Positions 8,670 to 19,107 of a stretch of 64,000 nucleotides of DNA are shown here, piece by piece. Both the position numbers and the translations under genes were made by a program. This stretch comes from Sulfurimonas marina (lineage in GTDB: Bacteria > Campylobacterota > Campylobacteria > Campylobacterales > Sulfurimonadaceae): positions 2,046,001 through 2,110,000 of the forward strand of contig NZ_CP041165.1 of the NCBI RefSeq assembly GCF_014905095.1, in the 5' to 3' direction. Position 1 is the first letter of the stretch, and every line of letters starts with the position of its first letter. Below the pieces are notes generated by a model that had not been told where the DNA came from, did not search any database, and was given only the letters and a program-made list of their open reading frames with translations.

Positions 8670-8679
8670 AGCAAATTCC

Positions 8680-9930
8680 TTATAAGATTATTGTATCATC
8701 TCTTTCCGGTGATGTCGATATTATACCAACTTTTGTTTTTGTAACCTCTTCGATCACTTTTACATACTCTTGAGCAGAAGCCGGCAGGTCTTCAAATTTT
8801 CTAGCACCTACAGAGTTACTCCAGCCTGTAAATGTTTTATAGATTGGTGTTACGTTTTCAAGATCTCCAGGAACATAGTCGATCTCTTTTCCATTATATT
8901 CGTATGCTACACACACTTTTACTTCATCGAAACCGTCAAGTACATCAAGCTTCATAAGTGCTAATTCATCACAGCCGTTTAAACGTGAAGCGTATCTTGT
9001 TGCAACTGCATCAAACCAACCACAACGTCTTGCACGACCTGTTGTTGTTCCAAACTCATGCCCTTGCTCACCAAGACGTTTTCCATCATCACCTAAATCT
9101 TCAGATGGGAACGGTCCGTTTCCTACACGTGTACAATAAGCTTTTACGATACCAGTTACTTTACCGATATCTTTGGGATTGATCCCAAGACCTGTACATG
9201 CACCCGCACTTACAGTTGAACTTGAAGTTACATATGGATATGTACCGTGATCAATGTCAAGCATAGTTCCTTGAGCACCCTCTAATAGAACTCTTTTATT
9301 CTCTTCATCAAGTGCTTTCCATACCATCTGTGTAGTATCTGTAATAAATGGTGCTAAATTCTCTTTAAAACCGTTTAGTTCAGCTAAAAGCTCTGCACGA
9401 GCTGGAGCTTTAACGTCCATAACATCGAAAATAGGTTTATTTTGCTCAAAATAGTCTAAAATTTTTGTACATAATGCTTCAGGGTTAAGCAGTTCACCAA
9501 CACGGTGACCGATGCGGTTGATCTTGTCAGAGTAAGATGGCCCGATCCCTTTTCCAGTAGTACCGATCGCTTTATCACCTTTAAGACGCTCTTTTGCTTG
9601 ATCAATTAAAGCATGGTATGAAAGGTTCAGATGTGCTTTATCAGAGATAAACAGACGCCCTTCCAAATTCTCAAATTGCTCCATCTCTTTGATAATAGAC
9701 TCAGGAGAAAGTACTACACCGTTACCAACTACATTAATAGCTTTCGGATTTAGTACACCAGATGGAATAAGGTGAAGTGCATATTTTACACCGTCAACCC
9801 AGATAGTATGACCGGCATTATGACCACCTTGACTTCTACATACCATATCGTATTCAAGAGCAAGTTTATCAACTATCTTCCCTTTTCCTTCATCTCCCCA
9901 TTGTATTCCTACAATAACATCAGCTTTCAT
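8680..9930 (-). CDS. purA: Adenylosuccinate synthetase
   Basis: This 416 aa enzyme joins IMP and aspartate using GTP in the first committed step to AMP. The N-terminal GTP-binding loop is visible as [12 protein letters not shown] near residue 10, with the catalytic histidine in GGHNAGHTI and the family segments [12 protein letters not shown] and [11 protein letters not shown]. Length is close to the usual 420-430. The start codon overlaps the stop of hisZ (TAATG), so the two genes are translationally coupled. Confidence 0.97.
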   Translation of the reverse strand: MKADVIVGIQWGDEGKGKIVDKLALEYDMVCRSQGGHNAGHTIWVDGVKYALHLIPSGVLNPKAINVVGNGVVLSPESIIKEMEQFENLEGRLFISDKAHLNLSYHALIDQAKERLKGDKAIGTTGKGIGPSYSDKINRIGHRVGELLNPEALCTKILDYFEQNKPIFDVMDVKAPARAELLAELNGFKENLAPFITDTTQMVWKALDEENKRVLLEGAQGTMLDIDHGTYPYVTSSSTVSAGACTGLGINPKDIGKVTGIVKAYCTRVGNGPFPSEDLGDDGKRLGEQGHEFGTTTGRARRCGWFDAVATRYASRLNGCDELALMKLDVLDGFDEVKVCVAYEYNGKEIDYVPGDLENVTPIYKTFTGWSNSVGARKFEDLPASAQEYVKVIEEVTKTKVGIISTSPERDDTIIL

Positions 9931-10784
9931 TATTTCCCTTTACTTAATTCTTCACAAATTGTATCTGTATAGATTGCAAAACCTACAGAAGTCAGATCTT
10001 CATTTTTATATCTTCCACCACGAGCATACACTTCATTATTTACGATTGCTCTAAAGAACAGTTCATCATAATAAAGCATTTTCGCATAGTACATCGGTGC
10101 TAACACTGTATGTGCATATTGCATATCTTTACAAAGTGCTTTCATCTTTTCGAGTTCCACTTTAATTGGCTCAGGAACGATTTCAATCACTTCATCGATC
10201 TGCTCTACATGTTGTAAGTACACTAATTTATTTAACCACTCAACACCAAGCGATAAGAACTTATCTATATTGATATGTCTGAAGTCATCTATAGATAGTT
10301 CATCAAACATTCCATTGATTATTTTGGCAATTTTCATATTTGAGATCTGTACAAGCGGTTTTACTTCCAGCTTTTCAAAAATCTCTGTTGCAATATTGAG
10401 TACTGAAGCAAGATTTTTCTCACCCATATACTCAACACCCACCTGATACTGCTCAGTTGTAGGGTATGTAAATACAGGTTGAATGTAAAACCATTTCTTC
10501 TGAGTCGTATTGCTCCCAAGTCTTTTCTCAATAATACGTACAACATCAATAGTTGAATCGGCACGAAGAGAAAGTGCATTGTTTTTTTCATCATTAAGAC
10601 GAATCAGTTCTCTCTCATCTGCGATCGACTGATGCTGATGATATGAAAAAACAGGTGTAACTATCTCTTCATACTCTTTTGCATCTAAAATGTCACTCGC
10701 TACTTTTTCGATATGACGTTTTATCTTTGCAGATTGACCAAAATAAAGCTTTGAACCGTTTGGTATCTCGTGTTCTAAAATCAT
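9930..10784 (-). CDS. hisZ: ATP phosphoribosyltransferase regulatory subunit
   Basis: This 284 aa protein has a class II tRNA-synthetase-like fold as in HisZ: the N-terminal [13 protein letters not shown] strand-helix unit, [15 protein letters not shown] for motif 2, and [19 protein letters not shown] near the C-terminus. HisZ acts with the short form of HisG in the first step of histidine synthesis. It lacks tRNA-synthetase anticodon-binding regions and is shorter than HisS. Gene coupling on both sides (TAATG) places it in an operon with the aminotransferase and purA. Confidence 0.85.
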   Translation of the reverse strand: MILEHEIPNGSKLYFGQSAKIKRHIEKVASDILDAKEYEEIVTPVFSYHQHQSIADERELIRLNDEKNNALSLRADSTIDVVRIIEKRLGSNTTQKKWFYIQPVFTYPTTEQYQVGVEYMGEKNLASVLNIATEIFEKLEVKPLVQISNMKIAKIINGMFDELSIDDFRHINIDKFLSLGVEWLNKLVYLQHVEQIDEVIEIVPEPIKVELEKMKALCKDMQYAHTVLAPMYYAKMLYYDELFFRAIVNNEVYARGGRYKNEDLTSVGFAIYTDTICEELSKGK

Positions 10785-11896
10785 TACTTACCTAGCTTAA
10801 ATGTTACTTCGTTAAAAATTTTGTTTGCCGTTCCATCGTATTTACGACGACCTAGTTTGTCAAGTGCTAGTTCTACTGCATTAACAACCCAGCTCATCTC
10901 GTAATCATTAATAAGCCCCATTTGGTTAATTCTAAAGATTTTACCTTTAAGGTGATCTTGTCCACCCGCAACATTTACTTGCATCTCTTTTTTCAGAATA
11001 TTTCTAATTTCGTTTGCGTTTTCATCATCGATCGTAGTCATAGACTTCGCCGGTGATTTTGGATATACATGCAATCCAAGTGCTTCCATTGCAGCTTTTA
11101 CAGCTTCAGCGCGAACAGCAGTTTTTTCATAAAGTGCTTCAATACCACCCTCTTCTTCAATCATCTCTAAAATCTTTAAAAGACCGATGATTAAAGTTGT
11201 AGCAGCTGTATAAGCAGTCGTATTTTCACGTTGTTTTTTAATCTCGCTTGCTAAATTTAGGTAGTATCCTTTACCGCTTCCAATTTTCTCAATTGCAGCG
11301 TTTGAAAGACCAATAATAGCAAGTCCAGGAGGAAGCATTAATGCTTTTTGGCTTCCCGCTAAAATAGCATCGATATTTGTTACGTCAATCGGCTCAACAC
11401 CTACAGCAGTAATACCGTCTGCAATAATCATAATGTTTGGATTTACAGCTTTCACAGCAGCAGCTAATTCTTCAACAGGATGACGAAGACCACCTGCAGA
11501 TTCACTGATTTGTACTGCGATTGCATCAATATCAGGATTTTGCTTGATTGCTTCAACGATAGCGTCAACACTTACAGGTGTATCCCATTCGTTTTTAATC
11601 TCAACTTGCTTTAAACCGTGAGCAACGGCAATCTTTCCAAAACGCTCACCGAATTTTCCAGAGTTTACGTTAAGTAAAGTGTTATGACACAGGTTGATAA
11701 CTGCAGCTTCCATAACACCTGTACCACTTGAAGAGATCATTACAACCTCATCAGTTTTAAATAAGTTAAAAAGATGTTTACGAGTTTTTTCAAAAATAGC
11801 TTCAAACTCAGGTGTACGGTGATGGATTGTCTCCTCAGCCATAGCATTTCTAACATTTTGTGGTACCGGAGTCGGTCCAGGTGTAAAAAGTAACAT
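10784..11896 (-). CDS. Class V aminotransferase (alanine-glyoxylate/serine type)
   Basis: This PLP-dependent enzyme of 370 aa begins MLLFTPGPTPVPQNVRNAM, and the PLP lysine lies in ILAGSQKALMLPPGL near residue 188. SGTGVMEAA supplies part of the cofactor pocket. I chose the ATG at 11896 because AGGA lies 8 nt upstream and because the longer frame (from 11950) adds 18 residues unlike the family. Members act on alanine, serine or phosphoserine with glyoxylate or pyruvate as acceptor; the exact substrate cannot be read from sequence. Its stop overlaps hisZ. Confidence 0.85.
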   Translation of the reverse strand: MLLFTPGPTPVPQNVRNAMAEETIHHRTPEFEAIFEKTRKHLFNLFKTDEVVMISSSGTGVMEAAVINLCHNTLLNVNSGKFGERFGKIAVAHGLKQVEIKNEWDTPVSVDAIVEAIKQNPDIDAIAVQISESAGGLRHPVEELAAAVKAVNPNIMIIADGITAVGVEPIDVTNIDAILAGSQKALMLPPGLAIIGLSNAAIEKIGSGKGYYLNLASEIKKQRENTTAYTAATTLIIGLLKILEMIEEEGGIEALYEKTAVRAEAVKAAMEALGLHVYPKSPAKSMTTIDDENANEIRNILKKEMQVNVAGGQDHLKGKIFRINQMGLINDYEMSWVVNAVELALDKLGRRKYDGTANKIFNEVTFKLGK

Positions 11897-11939
11897 ATAT
11901 ATTTTCCTACATTTTGAGTGTTTACAAATAAAACCTCGA

Positions 11940-11969
11940 ATTATATCCAAATAAGTTTAAAATTATAAT
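11940..11969. promoter_or_regulatory. Divergent promoter region between the aminotransferase and uppP
   Basis: A minus-strand TATAAT at 11940-11945 and a plus-strand TATAAT at 11964-11969 lie in the 96-nt gap between the two divergent genes. Neither has a clear TTGACA-type -35 element at 17 bp, so these are -10 candidates only. Confidence 0.35.
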
Positions 11970-11992
11970 TAGTCTATGATAGAATTACGGTC

Positions 11993-12760
11993 ATGGATAT
12001 ATTTCAATCAATAATAATGGGTATTATAGAGGGGTTCACGGAGTTTTTACCTATCTCCTCAACAGGGCATCTTATAGTTGCCAGTGACCTTCTTGGAATC
12101 GATCAGACAAATGTTACAAAAGCATACGAAGTGATCATTCAATTTGCCGCAATTCTCGCAGTTGTTTTCAACTATAAAGAAAAATTTACAATTAAAAAAA
12201 TAGATCTTTGGACAAAAGTGTTTTTAGCATTTATCCCTATCGGAACGGTAGGATTTCTTTTTTCCCACCAGATCAAAGAGCTCTTTAGTGTAAATGTCGT
12301 AGCAACAATGTTTATTATCGGCGGTATTATCTTCTTAATAGTTGAGAAATTTTACATACCTCAAGAGACAAACCTTATAGAAGATGTGGAAAAAGTACCT
12401 CTTAAAAAAGCGATGTGGATCGGAGTAGCTCAGGTATTTGCACTTATTCCCGGAACAAGCCGTGCCGGTTCTACAATCATAGGTGCTTTGCTTGTAGGTC
12501 TTAGCCGCAAAGCTTCGGCTGAGTTTAGTTTTTTGCTTGCATTTCCGGTTATGAGTGCAGTAACTTTTTATGATCTGCTTAAACACTATCATGAGTTTTC
12601 ATCGGAAAATCTGGAAGTTTTGGCTGTCGGGTTTGTAGTTTCTTTTTTTGTAGCTTATCTTACAATCAAACTCTTTTTAAAGTTTTTAGAACGTTTTACC
12701 TTCGTAGCATTTGGAGTCTATAGAATTATTTTTGGAGTTGTTTTACTGCTTTGGAACTAA
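11993..12760 (+). CDS. uppP: Undecaprenyl-diphosphatase
   Basis: This 255 aa polytopic membrane protein carries both signatures of the UppP/BacA family: [14 protein letters not shown] near residue 14 and [12 protein letters not shown] near 156. It dephosphorylates undecaprenyl pyrophosphate to recycle the lipid carrier of peptidoglycan and surface polysaccharide synthesis, and confers some bacitracin resistance. Seven to eight membrane segments are visible. It stands alone on the plus strand. Confidence 0.96.
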   Translation: MDIFQSIIMGIIEGFTEFLPISSTGHLIVASDLLGIDQTNVTKAYEVIIQFAAILAVVFNYKEKFTIKKIDLWTKVFLAFIPIGTVGFLFSHQIKELFSVNVVATMFIIGGIIFLIVEKFYIPQETNLIEDVEKVPLKKAMWIGVAQVFALIPGTSRAGSTIIGALLVGLSRKASAEFSFLLAFPVMSAVTFYDLLKHYHEFSSENLEVLAVGFVVSFFVAYLTIKLFLKFLERFTFVAFGVYRIIFGVVLLLWN

Positions 12761-12795
12761 TTTTGCTGATTCTCTGATATACATAGGAGGATCTT

Positions 12796-12888
12796 ATGCA
12801 AAGACTTAAAAAATGTAACGCTCGTTTACATTCATTATTAGAAAAAATAGAAAAATCTTTTCAAAAAGTAGGTTGCAGATTTTTATAA
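12796..12888 (+). CDS. 30-aa basic peptide ORF with perfect Shine-Dalgarno
   Basis: A frame of 30 codons ([20 protein letters not shown], then [10 protein letters not shown]) follows uppP by 35 nt. It has a perfect AGGAGG at 12785-12790, 5 nt before ATG. The product is a basic amphipathic helix with two cysteines. Its last six bases overlap the 3' end of rdgB on the opposite strand. The strong ribosome binding site is the main evidence. Confidence 0.5.
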   Translation: MQRLKKCNARLHSLLEKIEKSFQKVGCRFL

Positions 12889-13470
12889 AGTTTGCAACAC
12901 TACTCTCGCTAGTCTTAATGCTTTAGAGCGATGAGACAACTCTTTTTTTATATCATCATCTAACTGCCCCAAAGTTTTATCAAACCCTTCAGGTATAAAC
13001 ATAGGATCGTATCCAAAACCGCCGTCACCTATTGCTTCAGTTATTGCAGTTCCATACATCCAGCCATGCACGGTTTTTTCTTTGTTTTTCGTCACGATTG
13101 CAATCGCAGCCGTATAGTGAGCAGGTGATGATGTTACACCCTTTGCCTTAATATCCTCGATCAGTTTATAAAGGTTCTCTTTATCACTTGCATTTTCACC
13201 TGCATATCTCGCACTGTAGATACCAGGGGCACCGCCCAGTACATCTACGCTAATGCCGCTGTCATCTGCGATCACAACTACATCTTCATCACCTAAAGCC
13301 TCATATACCGCTCTTGCTTTTATAAGTGCATTGTCTTTAAACGTATCTGCATCTTCAACGATCTCAAACGCCTCTATTAGATCTGTATAAGGAACAACTT
13401 CGTAAGCTTTACATAACTCTCTTATCTCTCTTACTTTCCCTTTATTCGATGTTGCCAATACTAGTTTCAA
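12883..13470 (-). CDS. rdgB: dITP/XTP pyrophosphatase (non-canonical purine NTPase)
   Basis: This 195 aa protein of the Ham1/RdgB family hydrolyses dITP, ITP and XTP to keep deaminated purines out of nucleic acids. Family motifs are present in order: [12 protein letters not shown] at the N-terminus, [20 protein letters not shown] with the metal-binding acid near residue 68, GGFGYDPMF near 149, and LSHRSKAL near 178. Length is typical. It is divergent from the MFS transporter gene. Confidence 0.95.
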   Translation of the reverse strand: MKLVLATSNKGKVREIRELCKAYEVVPYTDLIEAFEIVEDADTFKDNALIKARAVYEALGDEDVVVIADDSGISVDVLGGAPGIYSARYAGENASDKENLYKLIEDIKAKGVTSSPAHYTAAIAIVTKNKEKTVHGWMYGTAITEAIGDGGFGYDPMFIPEGFDKTLGQLDDDIKKELSHRSKALRLARVVLQTL

Positions 13471-13535
13471 ATCTTTTCCTTACGTTTATAAATAATAACT
13501 ATAATTGCAGAATTATACTATAAAGGGTTTCAAGA

Positions 13536-14864
13536 ATGTTTAAAAAAGTCTTACCGCTTTCATCAATCTTATTCTTAAGATTTCTAGGGTTATTTTTAGT
13601 ACTTCCCGTACTTTCTGTTTATGCACTTGATTTAGAAGGTGCTACTCCGTTTTTAGTTGGTGTTATTGTTGGGGGTTACGCTTTAACACAGGCTATTTTT
13701 CAAGTACCGTTTGGTTCTATGAGTGACAAGATAGGAAGAAAGCCAACTATTCTTTTTGGTCTGCTTATCTTTTTAATCGGTTCACTTATCTGTGCATATT
13801 CAGATGATATCTATATGCTTATGCTTGGACGTTTCTTACAAGGTGCAGGTGCTATCGGTGCTGTTGTTACTGCGATGATTGCTGACCTTGTAGAGGAGAA
13901 AACTCGCGGGCATGCCATGGCTATCATGGGTGGATTTATCGCTATGAGTTTTGCTGCTGCTATGGCTCTTGGACCAGTTCTTGCATCAAGTTTCGGAATC
14001 GACACAATCTTTTTAATAACTGCCGTTTTAGCTGTTATCTCGATCGTAATCTTATTTACAAAGGTACCGACACCTCCGAAGATCAAGCACATCTACCACA
14101 AAGATGCAAAAACAGCAGATATTATAAAAGATCCGAACCTTCTTGGTATGATCATTATCAATGCTATGCAAAAAGGTCTAATGACTGCTGCGTTTGTTAT
14201 TATCCCTGTATTTTTAACAAAGCCTGAGTATGGTTTTAATTGGGAGAAGAGTGAGCTTTGGATGGTATATGTTCCGGCAATGATCGCAGGTATTTTAGCA
14301 ATGGGGCCTGCTGCTGTTTTTGGGGAAAAGAGAAATATTCCTAAACAGATCTTTATGGTAAGTATCGTTCTTTTTACAGCTTCATTTTTAATGATGGGAC
14401 TTACAACTTCAAGCTCTGTTTTTGTAGCTGCTGTTATTATGTTCTTTATAGCATTTAATATGATGGAACCTTTAGTTCAGTCAATGATCTCAAAATTTGC
14501 AAAAGTACACCAAAAGGGTGCAGCACTTGGTATCTCTAACTCGGCTGCATATTTTATGACATTTATCGGCGGTACGTTTGCAGGACTTTACCTGGATGTA
14601 AGTTCTCGCGAGACTCTAGGGATGACAATTGGGGCTATCGGTCTTGTATGGTTTCTTTTCACTATGATTAAAATGAAAAACCCTATTAAATATTCTCACC
14701 TTATCACACCTGAAAATGAAGTGGACTTTGATAAACTGGAAAGTTTAGAGAGTGAACATATCGCTGAATGGTTTATAAATGAAACAGAAAAAGTAGTAGT
14801 TGTGAAGTATCACCAAGAACAGCTAAGTGAAGATGATTTAAAAGCAAAAATATCAAATAACTAA
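13536..14864 (+). CDS. MFS transporter
   Basis: This 442 aa protein has twelve predicted membrane segments. The MFS motif between TM2 and TM3 is visible as GSMSDKIGRKPTI, with LGRFLQGAGAIGAVV in TM4. This is the layout of small-molecule efflux permeases of the YceL/TetA-like kind, with about 50 extra cytoplasmic residues at the C-terminus. The substrate cannot be inferred. A TATACT/TATAAT-rich stretch and AAAGGG precede the ATG. The chemoreceptor gene starts 12 nt downstream, so they may share a transcript. Confidence 0.85.
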   Translation: MFKKVLPLSSILFLRFLGLFLVLPVLSVYALDLEGATPFLVGVIVGGYALTQAIFQVPFGSMSDKIGRKPTILFGLLIFLIGSLICAYSDDIYMLMLGRFLQGAGAIGAVVTAMIADLVEEKTRGHAMAIMGGFIAMSFAAAMALGPVLASSFGIDTIFLITAVLAVISIVILFTKVPTPPKIKHIYHKDAKTADIIKDPNLLGMIIINAMQKGLMTAAFVIIPVFLTKPEYGFNWEKSELWMVYVPAMIAGILAMGPAAVFGEKRNIPKQIFMVSIVLFTASFLMMGLTTSSSVFVAAVIMFFIAFNMMEPLVQSMISKFAKVHQKGAALGISNSAAYFMTFIGGTFAGLYLDVSSRETLGMTIGAIGLVWFLFTMIKMKNPIKYSHLITPENEVDFDKLESLESEHIAEWFINETEKVVVVKYHQEQLSEDDLKAKISNN

Positions 14865-14876
14865 AAAAGGATCAAG

Positions 14877-16307
14877 ATGCCCAATGTCTCATCGTTAACA
14901 AAAATTCAATATGCCAATATAATCTCTCTTGCAATTTTTACCGTTGCACTGGTAATAGAGATCTATCATTATGGTTTTGATGTACTACGCGTTGTCAACA
15001 TAGCAAACTTTGCTCTAGCGTGGTTTATGTTTATCAATATAAGAAAAGTCCAGTCAAACATAAGACTCTTCAGTAGTGCCATGTCAGATACTGAATCTGG
15101 GGTACTAAACAAAAATATTGAAGATTATAACGATGGTGGGGAACTTGAAGAGTTACGTAAAAAATTCAACTCCCTTTCTAAACAACTTAACCTGTTTGTA
15201 ACTTCTGTATCGGCATCTATTACCCAAGCAAGTTCAAAAGCATCTTATCCGCATATAGATGAACAAAACTTCAAAGGGCAATTTCTTGAAAATGTCAATA
15301 TTACAAATCAAGCAATTGCAAATATGAAAGCCGATACTACTCACATTGAGAACTCAGAGCTCAATGCCCATATCTCAAATATAGGTCAAGGTGTTGTAGG
15401 TGAGTTGGTTTTACTTCAAGGTGACTTATCCAAATCACTTCAAAGTCTTGACAAGATTGTAGAAGTAAGTAAGCTTACAGAAGACTCTGTTGAAGCGAGC
15501 AATGTAGCTATAAATGATGTAAGTAACAATCTTCACAGCTTGATACAAGGTGTTCATGATTCATCACAAAAGATAGATGAACTCAATCAAAAAACTTCAG
15601 ATATCAACTCTATAGTTGACCTTATTAAAGATATTGCAGATCAAACAAACCTTCTTGCACTTAATGCTGCGATTGAAGCTGCACGTGCAGGTGAACATGG
15701 TCGTGGATTTGCAGTTGTAGCTGATGAAGTACGTCAACTGGCTGAACGTACACAAAAAGCTACAAGTGAGATATCTATATCTATTCAAACGTTCCAACAA
15801 GATGCTTCAGACCTCCAAGAGGGTTCAACTTCTATGATAGAGACAACGAAAGTATCAAGTGAAACTATCGATAACTTTACATCTATTCTTAACGGCTTTA
15901 AAAATGATGCAAAAACTGCCTCTACATATGCATCTAACTTGGAGAGCATGGTTTATGTTATTCTTGCTAAAATAGATCATACTATATATAAATCAAACGC
16001 TTACTCTTCTGTATTTAGAAGAGAAAGAAAAGCAGAGTTTCCTTCACCGACATCTTGTTCACTTGGTAAGTGGTATCAGGGATTTGCACAAGAAAAATTT
16101 GGGCACACTGATTCATATCGTGCTATCGATATCCCACATAAAGAGATTCACCGCTTGGTTGATAAAAATATATCGTATGTATATCCTGACAATAAAGTAC
16201 TTGAAAATAAAGATGAAGTTATTGAAAACTTTAAAAATATAGAAGATAATAGTGCGAAACTATATAAGCTAATGGAAGAGATGCTCGATAAAAATCTTCA
16301 GCAATAA
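14877..16307 (+). CDS. Chemoreceptor-like protein with C-terminal CZB domain
   Basis: This 476 aa protein has two close N-terminal membrane segments (about residues 11-31 and 37-54) with almost no periplasmic part. A HAMP-like linker and the MCP signalling domain follow, whose hairpin tip reads [20 protein letters not shown] near 250-275. At the C-terminus is a CZB domain: [20 protein letters not shown] and PHKEIHRLV supply the 3His-1Cys zinc set. CZB domains sense zinc or reactive chlorine and alter receptor signalling. Lacking a periplasmic sensor, it probably responds to a cytoplasmic or membrane signal through CZB. It ends facing a second CZB receptor. Confidence 0.88.
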   Translation: MPNVSSLTKIQYANIISLAIFTVALVIEIYHYGFDVLRVVNIANFALAWFMFINIRKVQSNIRLFSSAMSDTESGVLNKNIEDYNDGGELEELRKKFNSLSKQLNLFVTSVSASITQASSKASYPHIDEQNFKGQFLENVNITNQAIANMKADTTHIENSELNAHISNIGQGVVGELVLLQGDLSKSLQSLDKIVEVSKLTEDSVEASNVAINDVSNNLHSLIQGVHDSSQKIDELNQKTSDINSIVDLIKDIADQTNLLALNAAIEAARAGEHGRGFAVVADEVRQLAERTQKATSEISISIQTFQQDASDLQEGSTSMIETTKVSSETIDNFTSILNGFKNDAKTASTYASNLESMVYVILAKIDHTIYKSNAYSSVFRRERKAEFPSPTSCSLGKWYQGFAQEKFGHTDSYRAIDIPHKEIHRLVDKNISYVYPDNKVLENKDEVIENFKNIEDNSAKLYKLMEEMLDKNLQQ

Positions 16308-16315
16308 CAATATGC

Positions 16316-16339
16316 AAACAGAGCTAGTAGGCTCTGTTT
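16316..16339. terminator. Hairpin between convergent chemoreceptor genes
   Basis: A perfect 9-bp inverted repeat (AAACAGAGC and GCTCTGTTT, loop TAGTAG) sits exactly between the two convergent genes and just enters the stop codon of the minus-strand one. The stem itself ends in TTT on both strands, so it could terminate in both directions, though no long U-run follows. Confidence 0.55.
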
Positions 16340-18467
16340 ATCCTCTGTGAAGCGTATCTAGAAGTTTAAACAATTCAGAAGAAGCACCTTCCATCTCTGC
16401 AAATAGCTTTTTAACTTTTTCATTATCCACATCTTTATCTTTAAGTAGGTTCATAACCTCTTTAATATTTTCGTGAATTGCACGGTGCGGTTGCTCTATC
16501 TGAATAAAGTTTTTATTTTTTCCAAATGTATTTTTTCCCTCATTACCATACCATTTTCCTAAATTACACATAGTGTGATCTGTTATAGAATCTGAAGGTT
16601 TACGTTGAAAAATAGCGTCATATCCGTTATTTTTCACAATGATATGATCAAGTTTCATTGAACTAAGCAGCAGCTCTTGTTCAACAATATTGTTTTCATC
16701 TTTAATAGTATTTGCATTCTCTATCAGTTTTGCCAGGATATCTCTAAACTGGTCTAGTTTTTCCTGTGACGAATCTGCATACCCTTGAATCTTCTCACTG
16801 TTCTCTTCCATAGTTACAGAATTTTGTTTAAGGATATTGATATTTACTTCAACCTCCGCCGTTGCTTTTTGAGTACGTTCTGCAAGTTTTCTAACCTCGT
16901 CGGCTACAACTGCAAAACCACGACCATGTTCCCCTGCACGTGCAGCTTCAATTGCTGCATTAAGTGCAAGTAAGTTTGTTTGGTCTGAAATATCTTTAAT
17001 AAGAGCCGTTACAGCCGAAATCTCTTGAACATTTGTGGTCAACTGCTCAGACGATTCCCTTGTATGCCCAATCATCTCTGTAATATTTGCAATCGTATCT
17101 ATAACTTCATCAGTTGTTGATGTCACATCTGCGATAACTTCCGAATTATCATCATTAAGAGTATTTACCTCTTTAATTGCACCTATGTTGTTTTGTAAGC
17201 TCGTTCGTAAATTGTTTGAATTATCTACAGAGCCTTTAATCATTTTGTGAGCTAAATCAACATTGAGTTGACTTTTATCCATAATTTCTATAACCTCTTG
17301 CGCTTTATGATCAGCTTCTTGTGCTTTCATTTGCGCTTCTTCTGCCAGTTTCTCAACTTTATCAATAAAAGCATTAAAACTTTGACTTGCATGTCCAAGC
17401 TCATCACTGCTGTTTACCGGTAAACGTTTTGAAAAGTCAGCATCACCTTGTGCCAATTCACTCGCTACAACATCTAAATGCTTTATAGGGTCTGTAACAG
17501 ATCTTTTGATCACCATTATTAAAAAGAGTAAAATTAAAATATCAATAACTAAAATAATATAGACTTGTCTCAATAAAGAATCTTTAGACTGTGAAATCAC
17601 CTTATTTACATTTGCTACATTCTCACCAATCAAAGCGTATGCGACTGTATTTCCGGAAAAATCCTGAATCGGTTTTGAGATTACAAAGTAATTTTCAGTA
17701 ATTGTAAATGCTTCATCTCCCGTAAGATCAACATTTTCCAGATCTAAAAGGTATGCAGGATCAATATTTTTCTCATTTACAGCGAGTGTATAGTCTCCAA
17801 CTTTTTTTGCATTTTTTAAAGAGCTTGCAACTGAAAGGTACTCATTTTTCATCACGATTGCTATATCGTAACCATAATTTTTCTTTGCAGAACGTACAAT
17901 AGAATTTAAACCCTGCATAAACTCTACAGAACCTAAATATTTTTCACCGTTTATAATTGGAGATAACCCACGTAGCACAAGCCCTGCACGCCCTAGTTCT
18001 ATAGCTACAAGAGGCTCTTTTTTTGCTTTAACACTTTTTATAGTCTCTCTAAAACCACTTAGATCATCACCATACTTTTCAGGCTTCCATGAACGTAAAA
18101 AACTATGTAAATTTGCATCATGTACATGTACTTTAATATTTTTATAGTTTGTATTTTTTTTAAACTCTTTAGAAAAATCTTCTAAACCTCGTATTGCTAT
18201 TGTTCTATCATTGTTTTCTAAAGCTTTAACAACACTATAGTTTTGAGAAATGTTAATGGCATTGGTAATTCCAATATCTTTTTTTGTATCAAGTGCCTCA
18301 TCAAAAAGAGTTCTTAATGCCTTTGATTCATTACTGTACACATCTTTTTCTAAATCTGCCATAGAATAAAAAAAATTTACAATGATAATCATTGTTCCGA
18401 CAAACATAGAAAAAATAAGTGGAATATGTATCTTTTTACTGATTGACCATGACTTTATATTAATCAT
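16338..18467 (-). CDS. Chemoreceptor with dCache-like sensor, HAMP and CZB domains
   Basis: This 709 aa methyl-accepting chemotaxis protein has a first membrane segment near residues 13-35 and a periplasmic sensor of about 260 residues resembling a double Cache domain ([20 protein letters not shown], then [13 protein letters not shown]). A second membrane segment (about 300-322) and a HAMP domain follow. The MCP signalling hairpin has [22 protein letters not shown]-terminal CZB zinc domain has [16 protein letters not shown] and PHRAIHENI. The Cache unit should bind a small periplasmic ligand, while CZB adds a zinc or oxidant input. The ligand cannot be assigned. Confidence 0.9.
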   Translation of the reverse strand: MINIKSWSISKKIHIPLIFSMFVGTMIIIVNFFYSMADLEKDVYSNESKALRTLFDEALDTKKDIGITNAINISQNYSVVKALENNDRTIAIRGLEDFSKEFKKNTNYKNIKVHVHDANLHSFLRSWKPEKYGDDLSGFRETIKSVKAKKEPLVAIELGRAGLVLRGLSPIINGEKYLGSVEFMQGLNSIVRSAKKNYGYDIAIVMKNEYLSVASSLKNAKKVGDYTLAVNEKNIDPAYLLDLENVDLTGDEAFTITENYFVISKPIQDFSGNTVAYALIGENVANVNKVISQSKDSLLRQVYIILVIDILILLFLIMVIKRSVTDPIKHLDVVASELAQGDADFSKRLPVNSSDELGHASQSFNAFIDKVEKLAEEAQMKAQEADHKAQEVIEIMDKSQLNVDLAHKMIKGSVDNSNNLRTSLQNNIGAIKEVNTLNDDNSEVIADVTSTTDEVIDTIANITEMIGHTRESSEQLTTNVQEISAVTALIKDISDQTNLLALNAAIEAARAGEHGRGFAVVADEVRKLAERTQKATAEVEVNINILKQNSVTMEENSEKIQGYADSSQEKLDQFRDILAKLIENANTIKDENNIVEQELLLSSMKLDHIIVKNNGYDAIFQRKPSDSITDHTMCNLGKWYGNEGKNTFGKNKNFIQIEQPHRAIHENIKEVMNLLKDKDVDNEKVKKLFAEMEGASSELFKLLDTLHRG

Positions 18468-18585
18468 AATTAAATCTCCTTACACATTATGGTAGTTAAT
18501 ATTAGAGGATACAACAATTTTGTAAAATAAGAATAAAAAGTGGAAGAAAGCAGAGGAGTTTTCCCCTACTTTTGTAGTCTAAATA

Positions 18586-19107
18586 TTATTTTTTATTAGG
18601 TACTACGTACATATTGTAGTAGCGTCCTTCAAACTTAGGTGGTTTTTCCATAGTTGCTATATCTTCAACCATTGGCCACACTTGTTCAAGAACCTCTTTA
18701 GCAGCTTCAGGGTGAGCCATTTCACGCCCTTTTAGAAATACTCTAAATTTTACGTGATACCCTTTTTCTAAAAATTCTCTAGCATGCTTTACTTTATAAG
18801 TAACATCATTTTCGGCAATTTTTACAGAAAGCTTGATCTCTTTAACAACGATTTTCACTTGGTTTTTACGTTGTTCCTTCAGTTTTTTCTCTTCTTGGTA
18901 TTTGAATTTACCATAGTCCATAATCTTAGCAACCGGTGGTTTTGCCTGAGGAGCGATTAGTACTAAGTCTAATCCTAACTCATTTGCTTTATCCATTGCT
19001 TCATCTGTAGAGATAATCCCTAAAGATTCTCCACCATCTAAGTTACATCTTACTTCAGGAACGCGAATATCGTCGTTCATTATGACACGGTCTGTCTTTT
19101 TACTCAA
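18586..19107 (-). CDS. infC: Translation initiation factor IF-3 (TTG start)
   Basis: This 173 aa protein has the IF-3 N domain ([20 protein letters not shown]), linker, and C domain ([19 protein letters not shown], then [20 protein letters not shown]). It prevents premature subunit joining and monitors start-codon choice. The start codon is TTG at 19107, overlapping the TGA of thrS (TTGA), with GAGG 7 nt upstream. A rare start codon at infC fits the known autoregulation in E. coli, where AUU is used and IF-3 itself discriminates against it. Coupling to thrS is the common bacterial order. Confidence 0.95.
   Translation of the reverse strand: MSKKTDRVIMNDDIRVPEVRCNLDGGESLGIISTDEAMDKANELGLDLVLIAPQAKPPVAKIMDYGKFKYQEEKKLKEQRKNQVKIVVKEIKLSVKIAENDVTYKVKHAREFLEKGYHVKFRVFLKGREMAHPEAAKEVLEQVWPMVEDIATMEKPPKFEGRYYNMYVVPNKK

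Noticed and set aside
11897-11950. 18-residue N-terminal extension of the aminotransferase
   Set aside because: It lacks family similarity and lies over the promoter region; the ATG at 11896 has AGGA at good spacing.
18541-18580. Terminator after infC
   Set aside because: An AGGGG/CTCCT stem is short, needs a wobble pair and has no U-run close by.
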